From contig NZ_SRPF01000001.1 of assembly GCF_004785685.1 (NCBI RefSeq), forward strand, positions 372,001 through 436,000: a stretch of 64,000 nt of DNA. Direction: 5' to 3'. Below are positions 47,163 to 55,928 of the stretch, one piece after another (the stretch's first letter is position 1; every line of letters begins with the position of its first letter). The notes beneath the pieces were generated by a model, which saw only the letters and a program-made list of their open reading frames with translations, ran no database searches and was not told where the DNA came from. Both the position numbers and the translations under genes were made by a program. This DNA comes from Marinobacter confluentis (GTDB taxonomy: Bacteria; Pseudomonadota; Gammaproteobacteria; Pseudomonadales; Oleiphilaceae).

Positions 47163-48545
47163 GTGATCAGAATCTACAACACCCTGAGTCAGAAAAAGGA
47201 AGAGTTCCAGCCGATAGAACCGGGAAAGGTTCGCATGTATGTCTGCGGCATGACCGTTTACGACTACTGTCATCTGGGCCACGCCAGGGTGTTGGTTGCT
47301 TTTGATGTGATTACCCGTTATCTACGCCACCTTGGATATGACGTGCGCTACGTGCGTAATATCACCGATATTGACGACAAGATTTTGCGTAGGGCCGACG
47401 AAAACGGCGAGCTGTATAGCGAGCTGACCGAACGCATGATCAAGGCCATGCACGAGGACGAAGCGAAACTCGGCGTCATGTCGCCGAGCGAAGAGCCCCG
47501 CGCCACCGCCTATATCGACGAAATCATCGCCATGATCCACAAGCTGGTTGCTAGCAATCACGCCTATGCGGCAGATAACGGCGACGTCTACTTTTCCGTG
47601 GAGTCCTACGAGGGTTACGGCAAGCTCAGCAAGAAAAAACTGGAAGATCTGGTCGCCGGCGCCCGAGTGGACGTTCAGGAAGCCAAGCGTAGCCCCGCGG
47701 ATTTTGTTCTGTGGAAAGCGGCCAAGCCCGGAGAAGTGAGCTGGGAATCGCCTTGGGGCGACGGCCGGCCTGGGTGGCACATTGAGTGCTCAGCCATGTC
47801 CAGCTGCTGCCTCGGGGATACGTTTGATATTCACGGCGGCGGCCCGGACCTGCTGTTCCCCCATCACGAGAACGAAATTGCCCAGTCCGAAAGCGCCAGT
47901 GGCCAAACTTTCGTGAACACCTGGATGCACGCCGGGGCGATTCGGGTGAACAAGGAAAAGATGTCCAAGTCACTGGGCAACTTCTTTACCATCCGGGAAA
48001 TATTCGAGACTTACGCGCCTGAAGTGGTGCGCTATTTTCTGGTATCCAGCCATTATCGCAGCCAGGTGGACTATTCCGAGGAAAACCTGGCGGAAGCGGG
48101 GCGAGTGCTTAACCGCCTTTACCAGGCGCTGCGTGGCCTGGTGCCTGCCAAGAACGTGCCGGAATCAGAGTATGACCGTCAGTTCGATGATGCCATGAGT
48201 GATGACTTCAACACCGCTGGCGCCATGGCGGTGCTGCACAGTGTCGCCAACGACATAAACCAGCACAGGCGCGACGGTGACGATGCCGCGGCGTCGGAAA
48301 AGGCGGCGGTGCTGGTGCGCCTGGGCAGCGTACTCGGTCTATTGCAGCAGGATCCGGAAGCCTATTTCCAGGCCGGTGCGGAAGGCGAGCTGAGCGCAGA
48401 TGACATTGAGGCCATGATCCAGGCCAGGGCTGATGCCCGCAAAAACAGGGATTTCGCCGAAGCCGATCGTATTCGCGACGAACTTCTGGACAAGGGCGTC
48501 ATTCTGGATGACAGCCGGCAAGGGACCAGCTGGAGACGAGGATAG
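47163..48545 (+). CDS. cysS: cysteinyl-tRNA synthetase
   Basis: The 460-aa class I synthetase charges tRNA-Cys. The first zinc Cys and HIGH-like motif are in [19 protein letters not shown]; further zinc ligands are in [12 protein letters not shown] and [10 protein letters not shown]; the KMSKS motif is [10 protein letters not shown]. It starts with GTG at 47163 ([14 protein letters not shown]). Probably cotranscribed with glnS. Confidence 0.97.
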   Translation: MIRIYNTLSQKKEEFQPIEPGKVRMYVCGMTVYDYCHLGHARVLVAFDVITRYLRHLGYDVRYVRNITDIDDKILRRADENGELYSELTERMIKAMHEDEAKLGVMSPSEEPRATAYIDEIIAMIHKLVASNHAYAADNGDVYFSVESYEGYGKLSKKKLEDLVAGARVDVQEAKRSPADFVLWKAAKPGEVSWESPWGDGRPGWHIECSAMSSCCLGDTFDIHGGGPDLLFPHHENEIAQSESASGQTFVNTWMHAGAIRVNKEKMSKSLGNFFTIREIFETYAPEVVRYFLVSSHYRSQVDYSEENLAEAGRVLNRLYQALRGLVPAKNVPESEYDRQFDDAMSDDFNTAGAMAVLHSVANDINQHRRDGDDAAASEKAAVLVRLGSVLGLLQQDPEAYFQAGAEGELSADDIEAMIQARADARKNRDFAEADRIRDELLDKGVILDDSRQGTSWRRG

Positions 48546-48702
48546 GGCCTTTTGAGCCAGCGCGAAAAGCAAAGGACAGAGGGCGAGGCCGGGAATGACG
48601 TGATAGGCATTTTCTCGTACAATACGCCCTTTCATTAAAAAGGCCTACCCGGCGATGGCCGGTCTAGGCCCAAGAAAATAGAACCTACCGAGGCAAATAA
48701 CG

Positions 48703-50883
48703 ATGACAGAACGCGTACAAGTCGGCGGCCTGCAGGTCGCGAAGAATCTGCTCGATTTCATTAACAACGAAGCGATTCCCGGCACCGGTGTTGATGCCGA
48801 TAAATTCTGGGCGGATTTCGATAAAATCGTCCATGAGCTGGCGCCGCGCAACAAGGAGCTGCTTGCCAAGCGCGATGCCATCCAGGAAAAGATGGACAGC
48901 TGGAACCGTGACCACAAGGGTCAGAAGCTCGACATGGCCGAGTACAAGGGCTTTCTCAAAGAAATCGGTTACCTGGTAGACGAACCGGGCGAATTCAAGA
49001 TCTCCACCTCAAACGTAGATCCGGAAGTGGCCACCATGGCCGGCCCTCAGCTGGTCGTTCCGGTGATGAACGCTCGCTTTGCCCTGAACGCCGCCAACGC
49101 CCGCTGGGGCAGCCTGTACGATGCGCTTTACGGCACCGATGTCATTTCCGAAGAAAATGGTGCTGAGAAAGGCCGCGGCTACAACCCGGTGCGTGGCGCC
49201 AAGGTTATCGAATTCGCTCGTAATCTGCTGGACAGTTCAGCGCCCCTGGCATCGGGTAGCCATAAAGACGCGGCTCTGTATTCGGTCAGCGGCGGCAAGC
49301 TGGCAGTCAAGTTGCAGAATGGCGAGACCACCGGCCTGAAAGACGAGTCCGGTTTTGTGGGCTACACCGGTGCCGCTGATGCACCTACCGGCATTCTGCT
49401 GGTGAAGAACGGCATGCATTTCGAAATCCAGATCGATGCCAGCCATCCGATCGGTAAAGACGATGGCGCCCACGTTAAAGACGTGCTGATGGAATCCGCG
49501 CTGACCACGATCATGGACTGCGAAGATTCTGTTGCGGCTGTAGACGCAGACGACAAGGCTCTGGCCTATCGCAACTGGCTCGGCCTGATGAAGGGCGATC
49601 TGGAAGAGAGCTTTGAAAAAGGCGGGCAGCAGATGACCCGCAAGATGCACGGCGACCGCAGCTACAACAAGCCGGACGGTGGCGAGCTGGTGCTGAAAGG
49701 CCGCAGCCTGATGTTTGTGCGCAACGTGGGCCACCTGATGACCAACCCGGCGATTCTTCTTAAAGATGGCAGTGAAGTGCCTGAAGGGCTGATGGACGGT
49801 ATCGTGACTTCGCTGATTGCGATTCATGACCTGAAGGGTAACGGCAAGCTGCAGAACAGCAGCAATGGCTCTGTCTACATTGTGAAGCCGAAGATGCACG
49901 GCCCGGAAGAAGTGGCGTTTACCAATGAATTCTTTGGCCGTGTTGAAGATGCGCTTGGCCTGCCGGCTTACACGCTGAAAGTCGGCATCATGGACGAAGA
50001 ACGTCGCACCACTGTTAACCTGAAAGCCTGTATTCATGCCGCCAAAGAGCGTGCTGTGTTTATCAATACCGGCTTCCTGGACCGTACCGGTGATGAAATC
50101 CATACCTCCATGGAGCTTGGACCTTTCATTCGCAAAGGCGCGATGAAGCAGGCCACCTGGATCCAGGCCTATGAGCAGTGGAACGTGGATATTGGCCTGG
50201 AAACCGGTTTCCGTGGCGTTGCCCAGATCGGTAAAGGCATGTGGGCCATGCCGGACCTGATGGCAGGCATGCTGGAAGCGAAGATTGGCCACCCGAAAGC
50301 CGGCGCCAACACCGCCTGGGTTCCGTCGCCGACGGCTGCTACGCTGCACGCGACTCACTATCATCAGGTTAGCGTTGCCGATATCCAGAAAGAACTCGAA
50401 AGCCGCGCCCGCGCCAACCTCGATGACATTCTGACCGTGCCGGTCATGGACGATCCAAAGTCGCTGTCTGCTGAGGAAATCCAGCAGGAGCTGGACAATA
50501 ACGCCCAGGGTATCCTCGGTTACGTGGTTCGCTGGATCGACAGCGGTGTCGGTTGCTCCAAAGTGCCGGACATCAACGATGTGGGCCTGATGGAAGATCG
50601 TGCCACCCTGCGTATTGCATCACAGCTGCTGACCAACTGGCTGTACCACGGCATCTGCACGGAAGCGCAGATCCATGAAACCATGAAGCGCATGGCCGCG
50701 GTGGTGGATCGCCAGAATGCGAATGATCCGACCTATCGCAGCATGGCGCCGGATTTCGATAGCAGCATTGCCTTCCAGGCCGCTATGGATCTGGTACTGA
50801 AGGGGCGTGAACAGCCGAACGGCTACACCGAGCCGCTTCTGCACGCTTATCGTCTCAAGGCCAAAGAGAAGTTTGGCCAGTAA
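48703..50883 (+). CDS. glcB: malate synthase G
   Basis: The 726-aa glyoxylate-cycle enzyme condenses glyoxylate with acetyl-CoA to malate. Family G features are the long N-terminal clasp, the [17 protein letters not shown] segment, [14 protein letters not shown], and the [17 protein letters not shown] barrel motif with the active site. Length fits the monomeric G type (about 723 aa). A possible -10 TACAAT sits at 48618-48623, and a strong terminator follows. Together with acnB this supports growth on acetate or fatty acids. Confidence 0.96.
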   Translation: MTERVQVGGLQVAKNLLDFINNEAIPGTGVDADKFWADFDKIVHELAPRNKELLAKRDAIQEKMDSWNRDHKGQKLDMAEYKGFLKEIGYLVDEPGEFKISTSNVDPEVATMAGPQLVVPVMNARFALNAANARWGSLYDALYGTDVISEENGAEKGRGYNPVRGAKVIEFARNLLDSSAPLASGSHKDAALYSVSGGKLAVKLQNGETTGLKDESGFVGYTGAADAPTGILLVKNGMHFEIQIDASHPIGKDDGAHVKDVLMESALTTIMDCEDSVAAVDADDKALAYRNWLGLMKGDLEESFEKGGQQMTRKMHGDRSYNKPDGGELVLKGRSLMFVRNVGHLMTNPAILLKDGSEVPEGLMDGIVTSLIAIHDLKGNGKLQNSSNGSVYIVKPKMHGPEEVAFTNEFFGRVEDALGLPAYTLKVGIMDEERRTTVNLKACIHAAKERAVFINTGFLDRTGDEIHTSMELGPFIRKGAMKQATWIQAYEQWNVDIGLETGFRGVAQIGKGMWAMPDLMAGMLEAKIGHPKAGANTAWVPSPTAATLHATHYHQVSVADIQKELESRARANLDDILTVPVMDDPKSLSAEEIQQELDNNAQGILGYVVRWIDSGVGCSKVPDINDVGLMEDRATLRIASQLLTNWLYHGICTEAQIHETMKRMAAVVDRQNANDPTYRSMAPDFDSSIAFQAAMDLVLKGREQPNGYTEPLLHAYRLKAKEKFGQ

Positions 50884-50902
50884 GTTCTGTCCTGACTTGC
50901 AG

Positions 50903-50929
50903 AACCCGCCCGCCGTGGCGGGTTTTTTT
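50903..50929 (+). terminator. intrinsic terminator after glcB
   Basis: AACCCGCC (50903-50910) pairs with GGCGGGTT (50917-50924), followed by a run of T residues to 50929. Confidence 0.88.
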
Positions 50930-51067
50930 ATGTCTGCGGATTAAAAATTTGCAGGACTGAGAGGCAGATCACCCTTCACCGCTATTCGTGTTTTAGTTCG
51001 CCGTAAGTGTTGGTATTAAAAACAAAGTCTTTATTACCACCATCAATTGACGAGGAGAACACAAGCC

Positions 51068-51478
51068 ATGGCTGAGCGGCGTCGGCGCAAAAGATTACCC
51101 TGGCTGTCCATGCAGGCACAGGTCCGGGTCAAGAAAAGCATGCTTTCCAGTGAGTGGGTATCGGTAGAGGTGGCCGATTACAACAGTTTGGGTATGGGAA
51201 TACGCCCTGAGAAGACCCTTCTCACCAGCCTGCAGAAGCAGGGAGCGATCCAGCTCAGCCTTCTGCTTGCGACCGAGGTAGGGGAGATCAGCGCTGACCG
51301 GGTCAGTGCGAAGGTGAGGCACGTGGCGGAAGAAGGTGGCCTGAGTTTCGTCGGGATTGAATTCGATCAGGATCTGAAAGCATCAACGAAAGAATCCCTG
51401 GAGCGAATCGAAAGCATCCTCAACCGGCATCAGCAGTTGTCCCTGAGGGTCGCTGCTGGCAGCGGCGAGGACGCTTGA
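51068..51478 (+). CDS. PilZ-like domain protein
   Basis: The 136-aa protein starts at the ATG at 51068 behind GAGGAGA. A basic N-terminus (AERRRRKRLPWL) could supply the first nucleotide-binding arginines, and DYNSLGMGI matches the second PilZ motif (D/N)xSxxG. It has no signal peptide. It converges on folD with four bases between them. c-di-GMP binding is plausible but less certain than for the gene at 5671. Confidence 0.65.
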   Translation: MAERRRRKRLPWLSMQAQVRVKKSMLSSEWVSVEVADYNSLGMGIRPEKTLLTSLQKQGAIQLSLLLATEVGEISADRVSAKVRHVAEEGGLSFVGIEFDQDLKASTKESLERIESILNRHQQLSLRVAAGSGEDA

Positions 51479-51482
51479 GGGG

Positions 51483-52340
51483 CTAGTCTGCGTGAAGCTC
51501 GTTGGCCGCGTAGAGCGTATTTTGAAGCAACGTGGCGATGGTCATCGGGCCAACGCCGCCTGGCACCGGAGTGATATAGGCTGCGCGCTCGGCGGCTGTG
51601 GCGAAGTCTACATCGCCGTGCAACTTGCCGTCTTCCATCCGGTTAATGCCAACATCAATCACCGTCGATCCCGGCTTTACCCACTCGCCCTTGATCAGCC
51701 CCGGTTTTCCGGCGGCAGCGATCAGGATATCCGCTTCACCCACAAATTTTTCGAGGTTGTCGGTAAACCGGTGACAGATAGTGACCGTTGCACCTTTGAG
51801 TAACAGCTCCATGGTCATGGGGCGCCCAACGATGTTCGATGCACCGACGATCACCGCGTGCTGTCCCTTGTAGGGAGTTCCGATGCTGTCCAGCAGGGTA
51901 ATGACACCCGCCGGTGTGCAGGGGCGCAGGGTGGGTTTGCGCTGCATCAGCCGGCCAATGTTGTAGGGGTGGAAGCCGTCGACGTCTTTGTCCGGGCGAA
52001 TCTTCACAAGTATGGGGTCGGCGTCCAGATGCTTTGGTAGTGGCAGTTGGACCAGAATGCCGTCGACGGCCGGGTTTTCGTTCAGCTCGTCTACCAGAGC
52101 TTCCAGAGCTTCCTGAGACGTATCCGCGGGCAGGTCATAGGACAGCGACACAATGCCGGCCTGGTCGCAGGCTTTACGTTTATTGCCCACATACACATGG
52201 GAAGCCGGGTCGTCGCCCACCAGAACCACGGCCAGCCCGGGCGGCCGCAGGCCCTGTGCCCGGCGCAACTCCGTGCCCGCAGCCACTTCCTGCCGAACAC
52301 GGGCGGCGATTTCTTTTCCATTAATCAGTTCTGCGGTCAT
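51483..52340 (-). CDS. folD: methylenetetrahydrofolate dehydrogenase/cyclohydrolase
   Basis: The 285-aa bifunctional one-carbon enzyme has the catalytic Lys in [17 protein letters not shown], the FolD signature [11 protein letters not shown], the NADP loop [10 protein letters not shown], and the C-terminal [15 protein letters not shown]. The start is at the ATG at 52340. It lies just upstream of, and divergent from, the tRNA operon, as in Pseudomonas. Confidence 0.96.
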   Translation of the reverse strand: MTAELINGKEIAARVRQEVAAGTELRRAQGLRPPGLAVVLVGDDPASHVYVGNKRKACDQAGIVSLSYDLPADTSQEALEALVDELNENPAVDGILVQLPLPKHLDADPILVKIRPDKDVDGFHPYNIGRLMQRKPTLRPCTPAGVITLLDSIGTPYKGQHAVIVGASNIVGRPMTMELLLKGATVTICHRFTDNLEKFVGEADILIAAAGKPGLIKGEWVKPGSTVIDVGINRMEDGKLHGDVDFATAAERAAYITPVPGGVGPMTIATLLQNTLYAANELHAD

Positions 52341-52437
52341 GTCTTTGTCTTGTCGGTTGTGCGAGAATCAAAAGGCGCAGCATTGTCTCACGGTTACCGT
52401 CTTCAGCCAATCGCCGGGGTAAATGGTGAAAAGCGTG

Positions 52438-52466
52438 TTGACGCGCCGGGTTGGCGCCGGTAATAT
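52438..52466 (+). promoter_or_regulatory. sigma-70 promoter of the tRNA operon
   Basis: TTGACG (52438-52443), 17-bp spacer, TAATAT (52461-52466), then a GC-rich discriminator GCGCGCC, the form expected for stringently controlled stable-RNA promoters. The first tRNA begins about 40 bp after the -10. It would drive Pro, Arg, His and the Leu locus, including the tRNA brought in by the element. Confidence 0.75.
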
Positions 52467-52506
52467 GCGCGCCAACTTTGCTGAGGTATCTGTTGTTCAG
52501 TTCAGA

Positions 52507-52583
52507 CGGGGTATAGCGCAGTCTGGTAGCGCGCCTGCTTTGGGAGCAGGATGTCGGGAGTTCGAATCTCTCTACCCCGACCA
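52507..52583 (+). tRNA. tRNA-Pro (UGG)
   Basis: The 77-nt cloverleaf has acceptor CGGGGTA with TACCCCG, anticodon loop CTTTGGG-like with TGG, GTTCGAATC T-loop and an encoded CCA. Confidence 0.95.
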
Positions 52584-52617
52584 CTTTCTGGATGTTCAGG
52601 TGGGCGAACGGTTTTAT

Positions 52618-52694
52618 GCGCCCGTAGCTCAGCTGGATAGAGCATCGGCCTTCTAAGCCGGTGGTCGCAGGTTCGAGTCCTGCCGGGCGCGCCA
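52618..52694 (+). tRNA. tRNA-Arg (UCU)
   Basis: The 77-nt cloverleaf has acceptor GCGCCCG with CGGGCGC, anticodon TCT in CTTCTAA, T-loop GTTCGAGTC, and encoded CCA. Confidence 0.95.
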
Positions 52695-52787
52695 TACCGC
52701 AGACGGTCTGATCCGTCCCGGAGACACCGAATCAGCAAAGTTAACCGGAAGTATCTGTTGGGCCCTGCCCAACGGTAGCCTGAATGT

Positions 52788-52864
52788 GGTGGGCGTAGCT
52801 CAGTTGGTAGAGCTCAGGATTGTGACTCCTGCGGTCGAGGGTTCGATCCCCTTCGTCCACCCCA
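52788..52864 (+). tRNA. tRNA-His (GUG)
   Basis: The cloverleaf has acceptor GTGGGCG with CGTCCAC, anticodon GTG in TTGTGAC, T-loop GTTCGATCC and encoded CCA. The extra G at 52788 can pair with C73, the His identity element. Confidence 0.95.
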
Positions 52865-52952
52865 ATTTCCTTCTGAAGTATTTCAAGGTTGTTTTCTGCA
52901 AATTCCGGTTTGTTCATGCCCTGATTGGGCCAAGGCTTACTGGTTATTCTGT

Positions 52953-52998
52953 GCGAGCGTGGCGGAACTGGTAGACGCGCTGGATTTAGGTTCCAGTG
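52953..52998 (+). pseudogene. 5' half of split host tRNA-Leu (UAG)
   Basis: GCGAGCG acceptor strand, complete D-arm and anticodon arm with TAG in TTTAGGT are present, then the sequence changes abruptly after 52998 to AT-rich element DNA with no variable loop, T-arm or 3' acceptor. The missing 39 nt are found at 58786-58824, whose CGCTCGC pairs exactly with this GCGAGCG. Joined halves give a normal 85-nt tRNA-Leu. The gene is therefore interrupted in this arrangement. Confidence 0.93.
52983..52998 (+). repeat. attL core (16-bp direct repeat)
   Basis: GATTTAGGTTCCAGTG, identical to 58770-58785. It covers the anticodon loop and the 3' side of the anticodon stem, a known type of tyrosine-recombinase target. 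Bases on each side differ between the two copies, fixing the repeat at 16 bp. Confidence 0.92.
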
Positions 52999-53039
52999 TT
53001 GAGGGTTTTAAAACGCTGTTTTATCAGGTTTTTTTGAAG

Positions 53040-53080
53040 TGACACAGGATTTTGTGTCAATTATGTGCCAAAACGTGTCA
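53040..53080. repeat. candidate integrase arm-type sites, left end
   Basis: TGACACA (53040-53046, inverted), TGTGTCA (53053-53059), TGTGCCA (53064-53070) and CGTGTCA (53074-53080) lie at about 10-11 bp spacing, about 40-80 bp inside attL. The same heptamers recur near attR. The pattern fits arm sites bound by an integrase N-terminal domain. Confidence 0.65.
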
Positions 53081-53139
53081 GGTAACTGCCTTTTTCAACC
53101 GGCAACCAACACGGTAAAATGGTCTCAGTTTTCAAAATT

Positions 53140-53224
53140 CGGGTTGTGGCGGAACTGGTAGACGCGCCAGATTTAGGTTCTGGTTCCGAGAGGAGTGGGA
53201 GTTCGATTCTCCCCAACCCGACCA
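53140..53224 (+). tRNA. element-borne tRNA-Leu (UAG)
   Basis: This is a complete 85-nt class II tRNA: acceptor CGGGTTG with CAACCCG, discriminator A, encoded CCA, D-arm identical to the host gene over 20 or more bases, anticodon stem CCAGA/TCTGG with loop TTTAGGT (anticodon TAG), long variable arm, and T-arm GTTCGATTC. It has the same anticodon as the disrupted host tRNA but different acceptor, variable and T-stem sequences, so it is not a duplicate made by integration. It lies about 140 bp after the broken gene in the same direction and is followed by a terminator. Confidence 0.95.
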
Positions 53225-53230
53225 ATTACT

Positions 53231-53263
53231 AAAGCCTCTCAGAAGCCCTGAGAGGCTTTTTTT
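53231..53263 (+). terminator. terminator after the element-borne tRNA-Leu
   Basis: AAAGCCTCTCAG (53231-53242) pairs with CTGAGAGGCTTT (53248-53259) across a five-base loop, followed by more T residues. It closes the tRNA transcript seven bases after the CCA. Confidence 0.9.
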
Positions 53264-53296
53264 ATGTGGGATAGGCTAGGGTACTGATCAGGTCGT

Positions 53297-53869
53297 CTAT
53301 CGCTTCCCATGGCTGTCTGAGGTGTAACCTTGTGCAGCCTCCCAAGACTTCCTAGCGCACACCGCATCAAACCTGTCTTTAAACGTTCCTAGATTTTTTT
53401 TCCCAAACTTGCCACAAGGCTGTTTAATCGAGGCCTGAGCCCGGTAGCGTCCATCGGTCATTCTATGGACACCGCATACACCAGATGAGTTAGTTCGATA
53501 TCTTTTTAAGTTGTTGCTATTTAATCTGGGTGTGACGTCTCTAAGATTCGACCACCTGTGATCTAAACTGTTTCCGTTTATGTGGTCGATTTGGTGAGCG
53601 GGCCAACTACCAGTGACCCAATACCATATAATTCTTGAAACACTAAACTGTTTCCCACCTAAATTAACAACATGTCTTTTATATGTGGAATTCCCTTTCT
53701 TTTCAGCTCTAACCGAGCCGGCTTCATTGCCTGCGTGATGGTTAAGGTAAAAATAAAACCTCCCATCGTCTTTGAAATGGTTTCTAGGTCTGTTGTAACT
53801 CCAAATTAATTTCCCGGTTAATGGATCATAATCTAATGCCTCGTTTAAATATTTTTTTGTTAACCTCAT
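53297..53869 (-). CDS. HNH endonuclease with C-terminal AP2-like DNA-binding domain
   Basis: The 190-aa protein resembles free-standing phage and plasmid homing-type nucleases. An N-terminal region with YDPLTGKLIW precedes the HNH core SRIIWYWVTGSWPAHQIDHI and NGNSLDHRWSNLRDVT, with the metal/catalytic His near residue 96 and Asn near 108. Residues about 129-181 (SSGVCGVHRMTDGRYRAQAS ... LGTFKDRFDAVCARK) match the AP2/ERF-like module often fused to HNH. The gene faces left, towards the tRNA. Its ribosome site AGGAG (53877-53881) is inside a perfect hairpin. It could act in element mobility or be selfish; that is not shown. Confidence 0.85.
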   Translation of the reverse strand: MRLTKKYLNEALDYDPLTGKLIWSYNRPRNHFKDDGRFYFYLNHHAGNEAGSVRAEKKGNSTYKRHVVNLGGKQFSVSRIIWYWVTGSWPAHQIDHINGNSLDHRWSNLRDVTPRLNSNNLKRYRTNSSGVCGVHRMTDGRYRAQASIKQPCGKFGKKNLGTFKDRFDAVCARKSWEAAQGYTSDSHGKR

Positions 53870-53875
53870 TAAATA

Positions 53876-53898
53876 ACTCCTATATTTGATATAGGAGT
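53876..53898 (-). promoter_or_regulatory. hairpin sequestering the HNH gene ribosome binding site
   Basis: On the minus strand ACTCCTATAT (53898-53889), loop CAA, ATATAGGAGT (53885-53876) form a perfect ten-bp stem. The 3' arm contains the AGGAG Shine-Dalgarno, seven bases before the ATG at 53869. Transcripts beginning upstream of 53898 should fold and hide the site, while shorter ones would not. Confidence 0.7.
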
Positions 53899-54143
53899 CT
53901 CACGGATTTAGTATTTGTCAATAGGCAAAATTTTACTTTTTTATCTTCTTATTATTATTTGAAAGTTAATTTCAAAATTTTCGAAAAACATGACTTCACC
54001 ACATCAGGTCTCTCATCCAAGCAAGTGAGCTTTGGATGCCTATACTCGATTGCTTTACAAACTATCAATGCCGGACTGAGTTCTGATCACGGACAGTAAG
54101 TGTGCTAGAGTCAGCACCTATACGATTAGAAGGTTTAGAGATC

Positions 54144-54935
54144 ATGAAGTTACCGGTATGGGCGAGGGAAGTAGTAGAGGTAGCGAAGGAATTCGGACTA
54201 GCGTTTTTTTCCTGCGGTCTCGGCGTCACGGCGCTAACTCTTGTGATGATGGGGCTGGCCATCGTCCTTCAATGGCCGATACAGGAAATTCTGGAATACT
54301 ACACACCACTACTCTTAGGTTTGTTCTCGATAGCTATCACCCTTTATCTGTTTCAAAGAAACATCAGAGAAGGCAGAGATAGAGCCAAAAGAGAGCGGGA
54401 TCAGAACGTTAGACCGATTCTATTAGCGAAGGCTGTAGGTCTAACTGCTAAAAAGAACGGATATTTTGGCTGTCAAGAATTTGAGAAATATGAATGTATT
54501 GTAGATAGCGGCAATGTCGATAGAAAGCTATATGTGAAATTAGAAAATTTTGGTTTGGGTGTTGCTTTAAATGTTGAGGTATTTATTAAATGCCTCAACG
54601 GAGAATTTTACTTAGTGGCTTACGAGGTTCCAAAAGTTGAAGTAAATGGAAGTGCGTTTTTAGAAATTCGTTGTACTCTTCCAAGCAATATTGGAAGTCT
54701 TATAACGAGCTATAAGGATATTTTTGATAATACTCATTTTTGTTTACATCCGATTTGTGATGATTATATCGGCCCTGATCAAATGGTGATAGGAAATGAG
54801 TATAGCGTAGACTTTCCGCGCGACCGTGAGGAGTCTGAGAGATTTAATAAGGCACTTCAAAGAAGGCCACTAACCAGAGAGACCTACTTGGTCGTCGGCT
54901 ATACCGTCGATCCTGAAGCAGTGAACGATGAGTAA
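54144..54935 (+). CDS. two-TM protein of unknown function, paralog A
   Basis: I do not recognise this family. I use the ATG at 54144 (MKLPVWAREVVEVAKEFG), giving 263 aa; an in-frame start at 54102 is possible. There are two predicted membrane helices at about residues 18-42 and 53-70, then a charged linker (REGRDRAKRERDQNVRPILL) and a soluble C-terminal domain of about 170 residues with LENFGLGVALNVEVF and RCTLPSNIGSLITSY. The same layout and motifs recur in the next gene three bases downstream, so the pair is a tandem duplication and a likely operon. Small membrane proteins on integrative elements are often defence or exclusion factors; nothing in the sequence proves this. Confidence 0.75.
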   Translation: MKLPVWAREVVEVAKEFGLAFFSCGLGVTALTLVMMGLAIVLQWPIQEILEYYTPLLLGLFSIAITLYLFQRNIREGRDRAKRERDQNVRPILLAKAVGLTAKKNGYFGCQEFEKYECIVDSGNVDRKLYVKLENFGLGVALNVEVFIKCLNGEFYLVAYEVPKVEVNGSAFLEIRCTLPSNIGSLITSYKDIFDNTHFCLHPICDDYIGPDQMVIGNEYSVDFPRDREESERFNKALQRRPLTRETYLVVGYTVDPEAVNDE

Positions 54936-54938
54936 TCT

Positions 54939-55670
54939 ATGAAACGTCTACCCGATTGGTTAGGAAAACTTTGTTTTGAAATCTTGAACGACCTTCTGTT
55001 GATTTCAGTGGTCGCTTTGGTCTTCATTGGTGCAGGTTCTCTCATAGGGCTAAGTGCGGGTGAGTTCCTGACAAAATTTACCCCTCTGGTCCTAGGTTTG
55101 TTTAGTATTGCGATCACTGTCAGCGCTTTAAAAGTGAGCATTAAAGAAGGTAGAGACAGAGCCCAGAAGGAAAGAGATCAGGCAGTTAGACCTATCTTAA
55201 TCATGAATAGCTGTGATGCATTTCGATACCCCAGCGCTTTAGAGAAAGAATGTTTTGTGTCGCGTTTGGATTCTCCAAGGTCGATAAACATCGGCCTTGA
55301 AAATGTAGGCCTAGGAATCGCTATAGAGGTTGCATTGTTCATCCAGTGCGAGGAGGGGGATATTTATCAGGTCGCCTACCCCTTAACGCAAATTAAACGT
55401 GATGAGCGCTTAGGAATAGTCATACGGGCTACTCTCCCGAGCAACATAAATGCCCTGATTACCAGATGTGAGGACATCTATAAGAATCGTCACTATGGTT
55501 ACTTTGGATACGTCGAAGATGAAAAAGCTAGTGACAAAATCTTCTTCTGTGACTTCAAAGATCAGAATGATGCGGAGGCCGAAGAAATCGAAAAGGCTTT
55601 ACGTGTTGGGGTTAGATCAAAAGAGCGATACATTAGACAAGAGGAATTCAACAGAAAACATGGACTATAA
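54939..55670 (+). CDS. two-TM protein of unknown function, paralog B
   Basis: The 243-aa product is homologous to the preceding gene by eye: 26 of 39 residues match over the second helix and linker (LGLFSIAIT ... IKEGRDRAQKERDQAVRPIL), and the C-terminal domain shares LENVGLGIAIEVALF and RATLPSNINALITRCEDIY. Helices lie at about residues 17-39 and 47-64. The C-terminal tails of A and B differ, so they are diverged rather than recent copies. The two products may form a heteromer in the inner membrane with cytoplasmic domains. Function is unknown. Confidence 0.75.
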   Translation: MKRLPDWLGKLCFEILNDLLLISVVALVFIGAGSLIGLSAGEFLTKFTPLVLGLFSIAITVSALKVSIKEGRDRAQKERDQAVRPILIMNSCDAFRYPSALEKECFVSRLDSPRSINIGLENVGLGIAIEVALFIQCEEGDIYQVAYPLTQIKRDERLGIVIRATLPSNINALITRCEDIYKNRHYGYFGYVEDEKASDKIFFCDFKDQNDAEAEEIEKALRVGVRSKERYIRQEEFNRKHGL

Positions 55671-55928
55671 GACTATCGATCCAGTGGGGACGGATACAAG
55701 TGATTGATAGTGAACGTTATATGAAATTGATCCTTGCGCATGTGTCAAAATTAGTGGCAATGAGTGTGAATTTTGAGGCTTAACACGTTCAACGGTATTA
55801 GGCGATTGCAATACTACTTGCCCTGAAGGTATAAAAGTCTATGGCATTCGCATTGGGGAATTTGCTCTGGGATTGCATTTATTTTGGATTGGTTAGCTCA
55901 GTGAAATGAATGTGAAGAAGTCTAGCGC

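Noticed and set aside
53140..53224. Possibility that this tRNA-Leu marks the true attL or is a copy made by integration
   Set aside because: Its acceptor, variable arm and T-stem differ from the split tRNA, and it shares only part of the 16-bp core. The 52953 half pairs exactly with the 58824 end, so the boundaries are at the split gene.
55700..55783. Short frame (GTG start, 27 residues) after the two-TM pair
   Set aside because: There is no recognisable protein and the ribosome site is weak; it is too short to support on sequence alone, though a toxin-size peptide cannot be excluded.
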